Translations under genes and position numbers: made by a program
The notes under the pieces: model-generated
Databases searched by the model: none
What the model was told of the DNA's origin: nothing
The model's input: only the letters and a program-made list of their open reading frames with translations
Shown: positions 1 to 7,953 of the stretch, piece after piece
Numbering within the stretch: the stretch's first letter is position 1
Layout: every line of letters starts with the position of its first letter
Source of the DNA: an uncultured Clostridia bacterium
Lineage (GTDB): Bacteria > Bacillota > Clostridia > Oscillospirales > Ruminococcaceae
Length of the DNA: 64,000 nucleotides
Assembly: GCA_947624155.1 (NCBI GenBank)
Contig: CANQJB010000001.1
Span: 1-64,000 of the forward strand
Reading direction: 5' to 3'

Positions 1-5
1 TCCGG

Positions 6-29
6 TTGGTGTCAAATGTTGGTGTCAAA
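6..29. repeat. Short direct repeat at left edge
   Basis: TTGGTGTCAAA occurs twice (6-16 and 19-29) with a 13-bp period, just beyond the terminator of the initiator tRNA gene. tRNA 3' flanks are common integration sites, but no integrase is visible inside the window, so any link to a mobile element is a guess. Confidence 0.5.
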
Positions 30-49
30 GAATCCGAAAACAGCGGTTT

Positions 50-103
50 TTAAGCAAAAAGAAAACCGCTTGATTGCCGTAAGCTGGCTCTACAAGCGGT
101 TTT
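50..103 (-). terminator. Intrinsic terminator of tRNA-fMet
   Basis: On the minus strand AAAACCGCTTG (103-93) pairs perfectly with CAAGCGGTTTT (72-62) across a 20-nt loop. A T-rich tail (CTTTTTGC) follows. It lies directly after the CCA end of the tRNA gene. Confidence 0.8.
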
Positions 104-108
104 GTGTT

Positions 109-184
<76 letters not shown>

Positions 185-213
185 ATATGAGTGCTGTTCA
201 TCAGCGCTCAATT

Positions 214-242
214 ATAATATCATAAACGGGGCGTTTTGTCAA
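214..242 (-). promoter_or_regulatory. Sigma-A promoter of tRNA-fMet
   Basis: On the minus strand TTGACA (242-237) is followed after exactly 17 nt by TATTAT (219-214). This puts transcription start about 20 nt before the tRNA. Confidence 0.8.
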
Positions 243-348
243 GCGGTTTTGAAAATTTCTTTTCGACAAAGCGCTTGTCCCGCCCTCTGTCTTGCCTCAA
301 AGCATTATATTCCCAAGTCTTGAGAGGCTTTGTGCCGAAGCTATTGCA

Positions 349-1203
349 TTATGAATACTCCGCATCGGTAAGCTGCTCAAAGCATTTTCGATATAGCTTT
401 GCGGTGTCATTCAGTACCTCCTGCGGCACGCTGTCAAAAGGCAAAACGCCGTTTTCGGAATGCTTTAGCAGCCAGTCTCTTAAAAGCTGCTTGTCATAAG
501 AGCGCGGAGACGTCCCGACCGAATATTCATTCAGATCCCAGAATCTGCTTGAATCCGGCGTAAAAAGCTCATCTGCCAGGGTGAGTTCACCCTCGCTATC
601 AATTCCAAACTCGAATTTTGTGTCGGCGATGATTATCCCTTTTGATAATGCGTATTCCGCACAGCTTTCATACAGTCGGAGGCATATTTCGGATATCCTC
701 TGCGCCGTTTCCATGCCAAGCTGTTTTTCAAGATCGGATTGGGTAATATACTCGTCATGGCCGATGTCATTCTTGAGCGCAGGCGTCAGAATCGGTTCAT
801 TGAGCCTCTGCGCCTCGCAGTATCCGCGCGGCAGGCGGTATCCGCAGAAGTCCGCTCCCTCCGAGTATGCCTTCCACATGCTCCCAAAGATATACCCGCG
901 CACCACAAACTCAAACGGAAGCATATTCAGTTTTTTGACAAGCACAGTTCTGTCTCTGAACTCCTCCGTGCCGAAAAACTCCGGCATATCCTCGACGTTC
1001 TCCGAAAGAATGTGATTTTGAACGATGTAAGCCGTCCTTTTGAACCAGAAGCAGGACAGCCTGTTGAGAATGACGCCTTTGTCCTTTACCGTCTGCGGCA
1101 GAATCCTGTCAAAGGCTGATATTCTGTCGGTGGTTACAATTACCAGTCGGCCGTCCGAAAGGTCATATATTTCCCTCACCTTTCCGCTATAACCCGGCTT
1201 CAC
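349..1203 (-). CDS. purC: SAICAR synthetase, long form (PurC paralogue 1)
   Basis: Phosphoribosylaminoimidazole-succinocarboxamide synthase (CAIR + Asp + ATP to SAICAR, purine synthesis step 8), 284 aa. Family signatures are SGKVREIYDL near the N-terminus, TDRISAFDRILP, FEFVVRGYIFGSMWKAY, IADTKFEFG and LADELFTPDSSRFW. This is the longer (about 290 aa) subfamily, distinct from the 236-aa PurC encoded at 45108-45818. Translation probably begins at GTG (1203-1201), whose first bases form a GTGA overlap with the stop of the upstream methyltransferase gene, so the two are translationally coupled. Why this genome needs two PurC types is unknown. Function by family is secure; the physiological role of this extra copy is not. 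Confidence 0.93.
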   Translation of the reverse strand: MKPGYSGKVREIYDLSDGRLVIVTTDRISAFDRILPQTVKDKGVILNRLSCFWFKRTAYIVQNHILSENVEDMPEFFGTEEFRDRTVLVKKLNMLPFEFVVRGYIFGSMWKAYSEGADFCGYRLPRGYCEAQRLNEPILTPALKNDIGHDEYITQSDLEKQLGMETAQRISEICLRLYESCAEYALSKGIIIADTKFEFGIDSEGELTLADELFTPDSSRFWDLNEYSVGTSPRSYDKQLLRDWLLKHSENGVLPFDSVPQEVLNDTAKLYRKCFEQLTDAEYS

Positions 1204-2033
1204 AGAATTTCTCCCTCTCCGAGCTTCTGAGCGATCAGGCTGTCCATGCAGTGTTTATGCGGTGTTCCGCCGCTTCGGCAGTCAAAAACATCCTCGCGGC
1301 AGGAGTGAAACAGCCAGTCGTGGTAATAGCCTAAGAGCTCGCCGGAGAGCCAGGGGTGGCGCAGAGACTCGTCTCTCGAGCTGTCGGGCGCGCGGACGAT
1401 AAACGGCTTTTGGACAAACACGTTGAGGGCGTTGAAGCCGTTCGGCGCAGTATGCGCTTTAAGCCTCGCGCATATCTCCTCGCGGTATGAAGGGCGCAAA
1501 AAATGCAGCACGCCGCTCGAAAAGATGATGTCGTAATCCCTGTCAAACCGGAAGTCCATTATATCCGCCTTGATAAATTCAACATTGACACGGTTGTGCT
1601 CGGCGAGCCGCTTTGATTTTTCGATGCCGTTCTCCGAGATGTCAAACGCCGTGACGAGATAGCCGCATTTAGCGAAAAAGACGGCGTCCTTTCCCTCACC
1701 GCAGCCGATGTCGAGCAGGCGATAGGGCTTGATCGGCGGCAGCAGGCTCATTATTTCGTAGCACATTCTGTTCGGCTTCAGCCCCCAATAATATCCCTCT
1801 GCGGCATATCTGCTGTCATAGTCCGCCGTGGCGCCTTTGTATCCCAAAAGGACGTCAACGTTCGTTTTAAGCGCTGCGGCGAGCTCCGTCAGCTTCTCAA
1901 TGTCGGGATAAGCGGTGCTGTTCTCCCATTTGCTCACCGACTGAAACGAGACATTCAGCACGCTCGCGAGCTGCGCCTGAGTCAGCCCCAGCTCCGTCCT
2001 CTTTTTGTAGATGATCTCTCCGATATTGTTCAT
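1200..2033 (-). CDS. XRE-HTH / SAM-dependent methyltransferase fusion
   Basis: 277 aa. Residues 1-66 are a Cro/CI-type helix-turn-helix (ELGLTQAQLASVLNVS, then QSVSKWENSTAYPD). From about residue 75 a class I methyltransferase fold follows with motif I LLDIGCGEGKDAVFFA and later FSSGVLHFL, resembling TehB-like methyltransferases. Such HTH-methyltransferase proteins occur in Clostridia, usually annotated as regulators or tellurite-resistance-like enzymes. The substrate cannot be told from sequence. It is the first gene after a good promoter and overlaps purC by GTGA, so it may autoregulate this two-gene operon. The SD GAAGGAAGG precedes the ATG. Confidence 0.85.
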   Translation of the reverse strand: MNNIGEIIYKKRTELGLTQAQLASVLNVSFQSVSKWENSTAYPDIEKLTELAAALKTNVDVLLGYKGATADYDSRYAAEGYYWGLKPNRMCYEIMSLLPPIKPYRLLDIGCGEGKDAVFFAKCGYLVTAFDISENGIEKSKRLAEHNRVNVEFIKADIMDFRFDRDYDIIFSSGVLHFLRPSYREEICARLKAHTAPNGFNALNVFVQKPFIVRAPDSSRDESLRHPWLSGELLGYYHDWLFHSCREDVFDCRSGGTPHKHCMDSLIAQKLGEGEIL

Positions 2034-2069
2034 CTTTGCGCCTTCCTTTCTGATTTTGTCCTCGCCGTA

Positions 2070-2098
2070 ATTATATCATGCTGTCGGAACGATTACAA
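2070..2098 (-). promoter_or_regulatory. Promoter of XRE-methyltransferase/purC operon
   Basis: Minus-strand TTGTAA (2098-2093), 17-nt spacer, TATAAT (2075-2070), about 36 nt upstream of the ATG. Confidence 0.7.
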
Positions 2099-2194
2099 TA
2101 ACGCACTCTGCGAGTTTTGAGGACAAACTCTACCGGCGGGTGAAGACGAGATTGGGAAATAAATGAAACATCCGGATTTTCTCCGACATCCATC

Positions 2195-2228
2195 ATAAAA
2201 ACCCGGGAAGCCGATGTTTCGGCTTCCC
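2195..2228 (-). terminator. Terminator of GH51/DUF6171 operon
   Basis: GGGAAGCCGA (2205-2214) and TCGGCTTCCC (2219-2228) form a perfect 10-bp stem with a 4-nt loop. On the minus strand it is followed by GGGTTTTTATG. It sits just past the stop of the small Cys-rich gene. Confidence 0.85.
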
Positions 2229-2237
2229 GTAAATTTT

Positions 2238-2501
2238 TTACCAATAATGATATGCACTCGGGCAGTAATTCTTTTTCGCCGCGGCGCGGAGCTCGACAAA
2301 GCAGCCGCACTCACGGCAGATGCCGTTTTCAAGGCCGGGGCAGCTTCGGCAGATCTTGAGCCTGCGGTCATATTCCTCCGCGCTCGCCCTGATGTCCTCC
2401 GGCATTACCGCTATCAGATCGCTGACCTTTTTATAGAGCCCCTCGGGGTCGATCTCGCTGAGCAGACAGCGCTTGCAGACCGGTCTTCCCTCGATCAGCA
2501 C
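2238..2501 (-). CDS. Small cysteine-rich protein, DUF6171-like
   Basis: 87 aa with three Cys pairs: CKRC near the N-terminus, CRSC at about residue 51, and CRECGC at about residue 62, plus a C-terminal NYCP. The layout suggests two small zinc-binding knuckles. It resembles the DUF6171 family of uncharacterised Clostridia proteins. The start overlaps the 3' end of the GH51 gene by 7 nt, so the two are co-transcribed. Function unknown; metal binding is inferred only from the Cys pattern. Confidence 0.75.
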   Translation of the reverse strand: MLIEGRPVCKRCLLSEIDPEGLYKKVSDLIAVMPEDIRASAEEYDRRLKICRSCPGLENGICRECGCFVELRAAAKKNYCPSAYHYW

Positions 2502-3994
2502 AGTTCGATCGAAATGACCGAGCAGGCGGGCAGCCTGATCGCGAGCTTTTCGCCGTCGAGCTTTATTCCGTCATAAGCCTTAGGAGAGACGGCGTCGGGG
2601 TCGTCAAAGGTGTTGATCGCGTTGAACTTCGCGGTGAGGATTCTTGCGCTTGCGCTCTTGAATTCCGCTCTCGGAATGACGCAGTCGATGTCGAAGTCCT
2701 GATCCAGCGAGGCGTTGGAGATTGTGATGTGCATTTTTCCCTCGCCGTCAACAGAGACCGACTGCGAAACCGCGGGGAGATGCTCCGTGTCGCGCGGCGG
2801 GAAGCGGTGCTCGGGCTGAGGCATCAGCTCGACATTCTCGCAGTTGGAGTAGACAAGAGTCGCCTCCATGTGCTCCTTATACATATCGAAGACGTGATAG
2901 GTCGGGGTCTTGACCATTTTCTCGCCCTCGGTGAGAAGAACCGACTGCAAAACGTTGATCATCTGGGCGATGTTCGCCATCTTGACGCGATCGGAGTTCT
3001 CGTTGAAGAGGTTGAGGTTGATAGAGGCGAGGATCGCGTCGCGCATCGAGTTCTGCTGATAGAGGAAGCCGGGGTTGGTGCCTTCGATGACGTCGGTCCA
3101 GATTCCCCACTCGTCGACGATCAGGCCGATGAACTTGCGGTCGTCATATCGCTGCATAATGCCCTTCTGGTCCTTTAGGATGCGCTCCATGTGCCAGGTG
3201 TGGGCGAGAGTGTCATAATATTCCTTTTCGTCGAAGTTGACCGAATCGCCCTTGCGGTGCCACTGGTTTGTCGGAATGGTGTAGTTGTGAAGCGAAAGAC
3301 CTCTCATCTGACCGGGGTGAATATTTTTCATCAGCGTCTCGGTCCAGTTGCAGTCGTTTCCGTTCGGGCCGCAGGCGATCTGCTGTTCGGCACCGCGGAC
3401 AAAGGAGTGGAACTGCTTATAGAGGCTTGAGTAGTATTCGGCGGTCATATTTCCGCCGCAGCCCCAGTTTTCGTTGCCGATTCCGACATACTTTACCTTC
3501 CAGGGCTCCTCGCGGCCGTTTTTCTTTCTGAGCTCGGTCATCGGGCTTTCGTTAGACGAGGTCATATATTCGACCCATTCCGAAGCTTCCTGAACGGTTC
3601 CGCTGCCGACGTTCAGAGAGACATAAGCCTCGCAGCCGATCAGCTCGCAGAAGTCTAAAAATTCGTGGGTGCCGAAGGAGTTGTCCTCGGTGACTCCGCC
3701 CCAGTTGACGTTGACGATCTTTCTGCGGGTCTCCTTCGGGCCGATTCCGTCGCGCCAGTGATATGTATCGGCGAAGCAGCCGCCCGGCCAGCGGACTACA
3801 GGCACCTTAATTGCTTTAAGAGCCTCGACGACGTCCTTGCGGAATCCCTTGATATTCGGGATAGGGGAGTCCTCGCCGACATAAATTCCGCCATAGATGC
3901 AGCGGCCGAGGTGTTCGGCGAAATGGCCGTAAATTTCCTTGTTGATCTTGGATATTCTGTTGGTTTGGTCGATTGTCATTTTTAATGTAGCCAT
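2495..3994 (-). CDS. GH51 alpha-L-arabinofuranosidase
   Basis: 499 aa, the normal length of intracellular GH51 enzymes. It removes terminal alpha-L-arabinofuranosyl groups from arabinan or arabinoxylan oligosaccharides. It starts MATLKMTIDQ with no signal peptide, so it is cytoplasmic. Visible features are IYGHFAEHLGRCIYGGIYVG near the N-terminus, VRWPGGCFADTYHW, the acid/base Glu in GIGNENWG (about E175) and the nucleophile Glu in LIVDEWGIW (about E295). A beta-sandwich domain forms the C-terminus. SD GGAGG precedes the ATG. It implies import of arabino-oligosaccharides and fits the GH43/GH3/GH5 genes elsewhere in the window. Confidence 0.95.
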   Translation of the reverse strand: MATLKMTIDQTNRISKINKEIYGHFAEHLGRCIYGGIYVGEDSPIPNIKGFRKDVVEALKAIKVPVVRWPGGCFADTYHWRDGIGPKETRRKIVNVNWGGVTEDNSFGTHEFLDFCELIGCEAYVSLNVGSGTVQEASEWVEYMTSSNESPMTELRKKNGREEPWKVKYVGIGNENWGCGGNMTAEYYSSLYKQFHSFVRGAEQQIACGPNGNDCNWTETLMKNIHPGQMRGLSLHNYTIPTNQWHRKGDSVNFDEKEYYDTLAHTWHMERILKDQKGIMQRYDDRKFIGLIVDEWGIWTDVIEGTNPGFLYQQNSMRDAILASINLNLFNENSDRVKMANIAQMINVLQSVLLTEGEKMVKTPTYHVFDMYKEHMEATLVYSNCENVELMPQPEHRFPPRDTEHLPAVSQSVSVDGEGKMHITISNASLDQDFDIDCVIPRAEFKSASARILTAKFNAINTFDDPDAVSPKAYDGIKLDGEKLAIRLPACSVISIELC

Positions 3995-4025
3995 AAATTT
4001 TCCTCCGATCTGTGTTTTTGTTGTT

Positions 4026-4054
4026 ATTTTACACTTTCAGAGGCATTATGTCAA
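4026..4054 (-). promoter_or_regulatory. Promoter of GH51 operon
   Basis: Minus-strand TTGACA (4054-4049), 17-nt spacer, TAAAAT (4031-4026). Immediately upstream of the -35 is CCTCAAAAAAGAGG (4068-4055), a short inverted repeat around an A-tract that could be an operator. Confidence 0.75.
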
Positions 4055-4142
4055 CCTCTTTTTTGAGGATTTTTTTGATAAATCACATGATTTGAGTCGG
4101 AATCGTTGAAATATTTTCGTCAAAAATTTTCGGAAAAAACTG

Positions 4143-4171
4143 TTGACAAAGCCGCGGGCGGGTGATATAAT
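4143..4171 (+). promoter_or_regulatory. Promoter of the T-box operon
   Basis: TTGACA (4143-4148), 17-nt spacer, TATAAT (4166-4171): a consensus sigma-A promoter, about 10 nt before the start of the T-box leader. Confidence 0.88.
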
Positions 4172-4179
4172 CCGATAAA

Positions 4180-4459
4180 GAAAAGCGATGACGAAGACGG
4201 AACGCTTATTTAAGAGTCCTTCAGAGAGCCGGCGATCGGTGCGAGCCGGCGGATTCAGAAGCTGTTCACATCACTTCCGAGCTGAGAGCCCGAGCCCGTT
4301 TTGTGGGGGTAGGCGTTCTCCGTGTCTGCGCGTTAAAGCAGCAGGCTTGTCAGAGCCGTTGAGCGGCGCATTTTATGCGCAATTTGAGTGGTACCGCGGG
4401 TAAGTAATAGCTTTAGGTTATTCGGCTCGTCTCAAAGAAATTTGAGACGGCCTTTTTTT
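4180..4459 (+). promoter_or_regulatory. T-box leader, specifier ATC (tRNA-Ile)
   Basis: A tRNA-sensing leader RNA of about 280 nt. Stem I carries the distal-loop motifs AGAGAG (4223-4228) and GGTGCGAGCC (4238-4247). The 3' side of the specifier loop reads CAC-ATC-ACTTCC-GAGC, placing specifier codon ATC (Ile) at 4270-4272 in the usual register, six nt before the closing GAG. The T-box sequence TGGTACCGCGG (4389-4399) is the antiterminator bulge that pairs with the tRNA acceptor end. A competing terminator ends at 4459. Expected logic: uncharged tRNA-Ile stabilises the antiterminator and switches on the downstream genes. The T-box class is certain; the Ile assignment is from the codon register (about 0.75). 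Confidence 0.95.
4428..4459 (+). terminator. T-box regulated terminator
   Basis: CGTCTCAAA (4428-4436), GAAA loop, TTTGAGACG (4441-4449), then CC and a run of seven T. This is the terminator conformation competing with the T-box antiterminator. Confidence 0.9.
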
Positions 4460-4510
4460 ATCCGACGGACGTCCGAATACACTATAAATTTATAAACAGG
4501 AGTGAAAGCA

Positions 4511-6787
4511 ATGAGCACAAACACGGCATCTACTACGCTTATGGAGGTGGCAGAGCGAATCCGTGAAATGCGCGAGATAATGGGCTGGACTACCGCCGAA
4601 ATGGCGGAAAAGGCCGAGGTCACCGAGGAAGAATACCTCGACTATGAAAACGCGCGCGCGGACCTTCCGTTTACTTTTATCCATAAATGCGCCCTCGCTT
4701 TCGAGATCGACCTGACCGATCTTCTCGAAGGCCGCAGCGCCGCAAGGCTTTCAAGCTATACCCTGACGAGAAAGGGAATGGGCCAGGTGACTGCAAGGGA
4801 AAAGGGGATCGACATCGCCAATCTCGCGCCGAAATTCCGCGACAAGATCGCCGAGCCCTATTGGGTAAAGTATGAATACAGCGAGGCGCAGCAGAACGTC
4901 CCGATCCACCTCACCAAGCACAGCGGCCAGGAATTTGACCTGATCATCTCAGGCAGCCTGAAGGTTCAGGTCGGAAGCCACATCGAGGTTCTCCGCGAGG
5001 GCGACAGCATCTATTACAACTCTTCGACTCCTCACGGAATGATCGCCGTCGACGGCGCCGACTGCGTGTTCGTCGCGGTAGTTCTCCCCGGCGAGGACAC
5101 CTCGGAGGAAACTGTCAGAACCAGCGTTATCGCCGCGAACCGCCCCCAGAAGGACACCCTTATCTGCGAGGAATTTGTCGACACCGTCGAGGACGACGCC
5201 GGCCACCTCAAGAGCATCAAATTCAAGAACACCGAGCGCTTCAACTTCGGCTTTGACTGCGTCGACAGGATCGCCGACAAATATCCAGAAAAGCTCGCGA
5301 TGATACATGTCGACAAGCACAAGGTCGAGCGCCGTTTCACCTTTAAGGACATCAAGCGCGCTTCTAACCAGACCGCAAACTATCTTCGCTCGCTCGGGGT
5401 AAAGCGCGGCGACAAGGTTATGCTAGTCCTTAAGCGCCACTATCAGTTCTGGTTCGCAATGACCGCTCTCCACAAGCTCGGCGCAGTCGCGATCCCTGCG
5501 ACAAATCAGCTCAAGGAGCACGACTTTGAATACCGCTTCAACAGCGCGAGCGTCTCTGCGATCCTCTGCACCGCCGACGGCGACGTCGCCGAGATCGCCG
5601 ACAGAGCCGCCGAAAAATGCCCGACCGTCAAGACAAAGATCCTTGTCGGCGGGGCGAGAGAGGGTTGGCACGACTTCGACAACGAATATCAGCTCTTCAC
5701 CGGAAAGTTCGACCGCCCCGAGGACTGCTCCGCGGGCAGCGACATGGCGCTGATGTTCTTTACCTCCGGCACCACCGGCAACCCGAAGATGGCCGCCCAC
5801 GCCCACACCTACGCCCTCGGCCACTTCGTCACCGCAAAATACTGGCACTGCTGCGAGCGCGACGGCCTTCACCTGACGATTTCCGACACCGGCTGGGGCA
5901 AATCGCTCTGGGGCAAGCTCTACGGCCAGTGGCTCTGCGAGGGCGCGGTCTTTGTCTACGACTTCGATAAATTCGACGCCTCCGATATTCTCCCGATGTT
6001 CGCGAAATACAACATCACCACCTTCTGCGCGCCGCCGACAATGCTCAGAATGATGATAAAGGAAGACCTTTCGGTATATGATCTGAGTTCTATCCACCAC
6101 ATGACCACCGCCGGCGAGGCGCTCAACCCCGAGGTCGCGAAGCAGTTTAAGCAGGCGACCGGCCTCGAGATAATGGAGGGCTTCGGTCAGACCGAAACGA
6201 CCCTCGTGATCGGCAACCTCTACGGAGACACCCCGAAATACGGCTCGATGGGCAAGGCTTCTCCGCAGTATGACATCGACATCCTAGACCCCGACGGAAA
6301 TCCCTGCGCCAACGGCGAGGTCGGCGAGATCGTTATCCGCACCTCGGAGGAGGTCCCGATCGGACTTTATAAGGAATATTACCTCAACGAAGGTCTCACC
6401 CGCGAGGCGTGGCACGACGGCTATTACCACACCGGCGACACCGCCTGGCGCGACGAGGACGGCTATTTCTGGTATGTCTCCCGCGTCGACGACGTCATCA
6501 AATCCTCCGGCTACCGCATCGGCCCGTTCGAGATCGAGAGCGTTATCATGGAGCTTCCCTATGTCCTCGAGTGCGGCGTCTCTGCCGTGCCGGACGAGAT
6601 CAGAGGCCAGATCGTCAAGGCCAGCATCGTTCTGACAAAGGGAACGGTCGGCAGCGACGAGCTCAAAAAAGAGATCCAGAACTATGTAAAGAGCCATACC
6701 GCTCCCTATAAATACCCTAGAGTTATCGTCTTCCGCGACGAGCTTCCGAAGACGATAAGCGGAAAGATTCAGAGGAACAAGCTTTAA
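4511..6787 (+). CDS. XRE-cupin-acyl-CoA synthetase fusion
   Basis: 758 aa. Residues about 9-70 are an XRE-type HTH (MREIMGWTTAEMAEKAEV, then EEEYLDYENAR); about 110-190 a cupin (HSGQEFDLIISGSLKVQVG, then LREGDSIYYNSSTPHGM). From about 230 a full ANL-family acyl-CoA synthetase follows, with MFFTSGTTGNPK at about 419, GYYHTGDTAWRDEDGY, RVDDVIKSSGYRIGPFEIES and the catalytic-Lys motif PKTISGKIQRN at the C-terminus. The acid substrate is probably short or branched chain, inferred from neighbours. ATG 4511 is chosen over GTG 4502 because AGGAG (4498-4502) lies 8 nt before it. The first four genes are tightly packed behind the T-box. The HTH-cupin could make the enzyme its own regulator or could be a remnant. 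Confidence 0.92.
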   Translation: MSTNTASTTLMEVAERIREMREIMGWTTAEMAEKAEVTEEEYLDYENARADLPFTFIHKCALAFEIDLTDLLEGRSAARLSSYTLTRKGMGQVTAREKGIDIANLAPKFRDKIAEPYWVKYEYSEAQQNVPIHLTKHSGQEFDLIISGSLKVQVGSHIEVLREGDSIYYNSSTPHGMIAVDGADCVFVAVVLPGEDTSEETVRTSVIAANRPQKDTLICEEFVDTVEDDAGHLKSIKFKNTERFNFGFDCVDRIADKYPEKLAMIHVDKHKVERRFTFKDIKRASNQTANYLRSLGVKRGDKVMLVLKRHYQFWFAMTALHKLGAVAIPATNQLKEHDFEYRFNSASVSAILCTADGDVAEIADRAAEKCPTVKTKILVGGAREGWHDFDNEYQLFTGKFDRPEDCSAGSDMALMFFTSGTTGNPKMAAHAHTYALGHFVTAKYWHCCERDGLHLTISDTGWGKSLWGKLYGQWLCEGAVFVYDFDKFDASDILPMFAKYNITTFCAPPTMLRMMIKEDLSVYDLSSIHHMTTAGEALNPEVAKQFKQATGLEIMEGFGQTETTLVIGNLYGDTPKYGSMGKASPQYDIDILDPDGNPCANGEVGEIVIRTSEEVPIGLYKEYYLNEGLTREAWHDGYYHTGDTAWRDEDGYFWYVSRVDDVIKSSGYRIGPFEIESVIMELPYVLECGVSAVPDEIRGQIVKASIVLTKGTVGSDELKKEIQNYVKSHTAPYKYPRVIVFRDELPKTISGKIQRNKL

Positions 6788-7275
6788 TGAACACTATCCT
6801 TAGATATGCCTGCCCCGAGGACGCCGAAGCGGTCGGGAGGCTTCACTACACCTGTTGGCAGGAGACCTACCGCGGTCTTCTGCCCGACAGCTATCTCGAC
6901 AGAATGAGCCCCGAAAAGAGCGCGAGGATGTTTCAATCGTCTGGCTGCCGCAACCTGATCGTCGCGGTCTGCGGCGGAGAGATCGTCGGCGAATGCGGCT
7001 TCGGCGGTTCACGCGACGGCGGACTTGAAAACTGCGGCGAGATTCAGGGAATATATGTCCTGAAAAAATTTCAGCGCCTCGGCATCGGCCGAAGGCTGAT
7101 GTCGCTCGCTCTTGACAGGCTGAGCTCCAGAGGATATGATAAGGCGTGTCTTTGGGTGCTTAAAAGCAACGAAAACGCAAAGGCGTTCTACGGCGCGCTC
7201 GGCTTTTCGCCCGACGGCGCCGAAAAGACGCAGCCGTTCAACGAGATAAGATATATAACCGATATCGAGAGGTGA
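6787..7275 (+). CDS. GNAT-family N-acetyltransferase
   Basis: 162 aa single GNAT domain. The acetyl-CoA binding signature is GIYVLKKFQRLGIGRRLMSL (residues about 79-98), followed by CLWVLKSNENAKAFYGALGF. The start ATG overlaps the stop of the acyl-CoA synthetase gene (TAATG), implying coupling. The acceptor substrate is not predictable; with an acyl-CoA synthetase upstream it could use another acyl-CoA. There is no direct evidence for a role in amino acid synthesis. Confidence 0.85.
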   Translation: MNTILRYACPEDAEAVGRLHYTCWQETYRGLLPDSYLDRMSPEKSARMFQSSGCRNLIVAVCGGEIVGECGFGGSRDGGLENCGEIQGIYVLKKFQRLGIGRRLMSLALDRLSSRGYDKACLWVLKSNENAKAFYGALGFSPDGAEKTQPFNEIRYITDIER

Positions 7276-7277
7276 AT

Positions 7278-7937
7278 ATGCACAGGGTAACTCTTTTTGC
7301 CGGACATTACGGCAGCGGCAAGACAAATCTCGCCGTGAACTGGGCGATGATGCTCAAAAAAGATCATGAGCGGGTCGTGATCGCCGACCTCGACATCGTC
7401 AACCCCTATTTTCGGACTAAGGATTCTTCCGAGCTTTTAAAAAGCCTCGGAATAGAACTGGTCTCGCCGGAATACGCCAACTCCAACGTCGACCTTCCGG
7501 CGCTGCCGTCCGAGCTCTACGGCGTTGTTCAGAACCGCCAAAGATTCGCAGTTCTCGACATCGGCGGCGACGACAGGGGAGCCTACGCTCTCGGAAGATA
7601 TGCGCCCTATATCCTCGAGGAAAACGACTATGAGATGATTTTTACCGCGAATTTCATGCGCCCGCTGACCCAGACTCCCGAGGACGCGCTTGAGGTGATG
7701 CGCGAGATCGAATCCGCCGGAGGAATACCCTTCACCGCGATAATCAACAACACAAATCTCGGCAGACTGACCGACGAAGCCGTCGTCAGAATCGGCATCG
7801 AAAGGGCGGAGCGGCTCTCGAAGCTCTGCGGGCTTCCGATTCTTTGCACCGCCGTTGAAAAAAGCCTCGCCGAGACTCTCGGTATCGAGGGAATAATGCC
7901 GATAGAATTGCAGAAGAAATATTACGATATAATTTAA
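7278..7937 (+). CDS. P-loop ATPase of unknown function
   Basis: 219 aa. The Walker A motif GHYGSGKT is near the N-terminus, VVIADLDIVNPYF resembles the switch region of ParA/MinD/CobQ-like ATPases, and AVLDIGGDD looks like Walker B. No membrane segment is seen. Only 2 nt separate it from the GNAT stop, and 16 nt from the ferredoxin gene, so it is inside the operon. An alternative GTG start at 7272 would overlap the GNAT stop. A role in maturation or activation of the oxidoreductase is possible but unproven. Confidence 0.8.
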   Translation: MHRVTLFAGHYGSGKTNLAVNWAMMLKKDHERVVIADLDIVNPYFRTKDSSELLKSLGIELVSPEYANSNVDLPALPSELYGVVQNRQRFAVLDIGGDDRGAYALGRYAPYILEENDYEMIFTANFMRPLTQTPEDALEVMREIESAGGIPFTAIINNTNLGRLTDEAVVRIGIERAERLSKLCGLPILCTAVEKSLAETLGIEGIMPIELQKKYYDII

Positions 7938-7953
7938 ATCAGGAGGATAATTT

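Noticed and set aside
6..29. Attachment site of an integrated element at the tRNA
   Set aside because: No integrase, matching tRNA 3' duplication or foreign gene set is present; only a short direct repeat is visible.
4055..4075. CCTC-T6-GAGG followed by seven T as a plus-strand terminator
   Set aside because: The stem is only 4 bp and no plus-strand gene precedes it; it is more likely part of the GH51 promoter region.
4267..4269. CAC (His) as the T-box specifier
   Set aside because: It lies one codon too far from the closing GAGC; ATC at 4270-4272 is in the usual register, and Ile fits the downstream genes.
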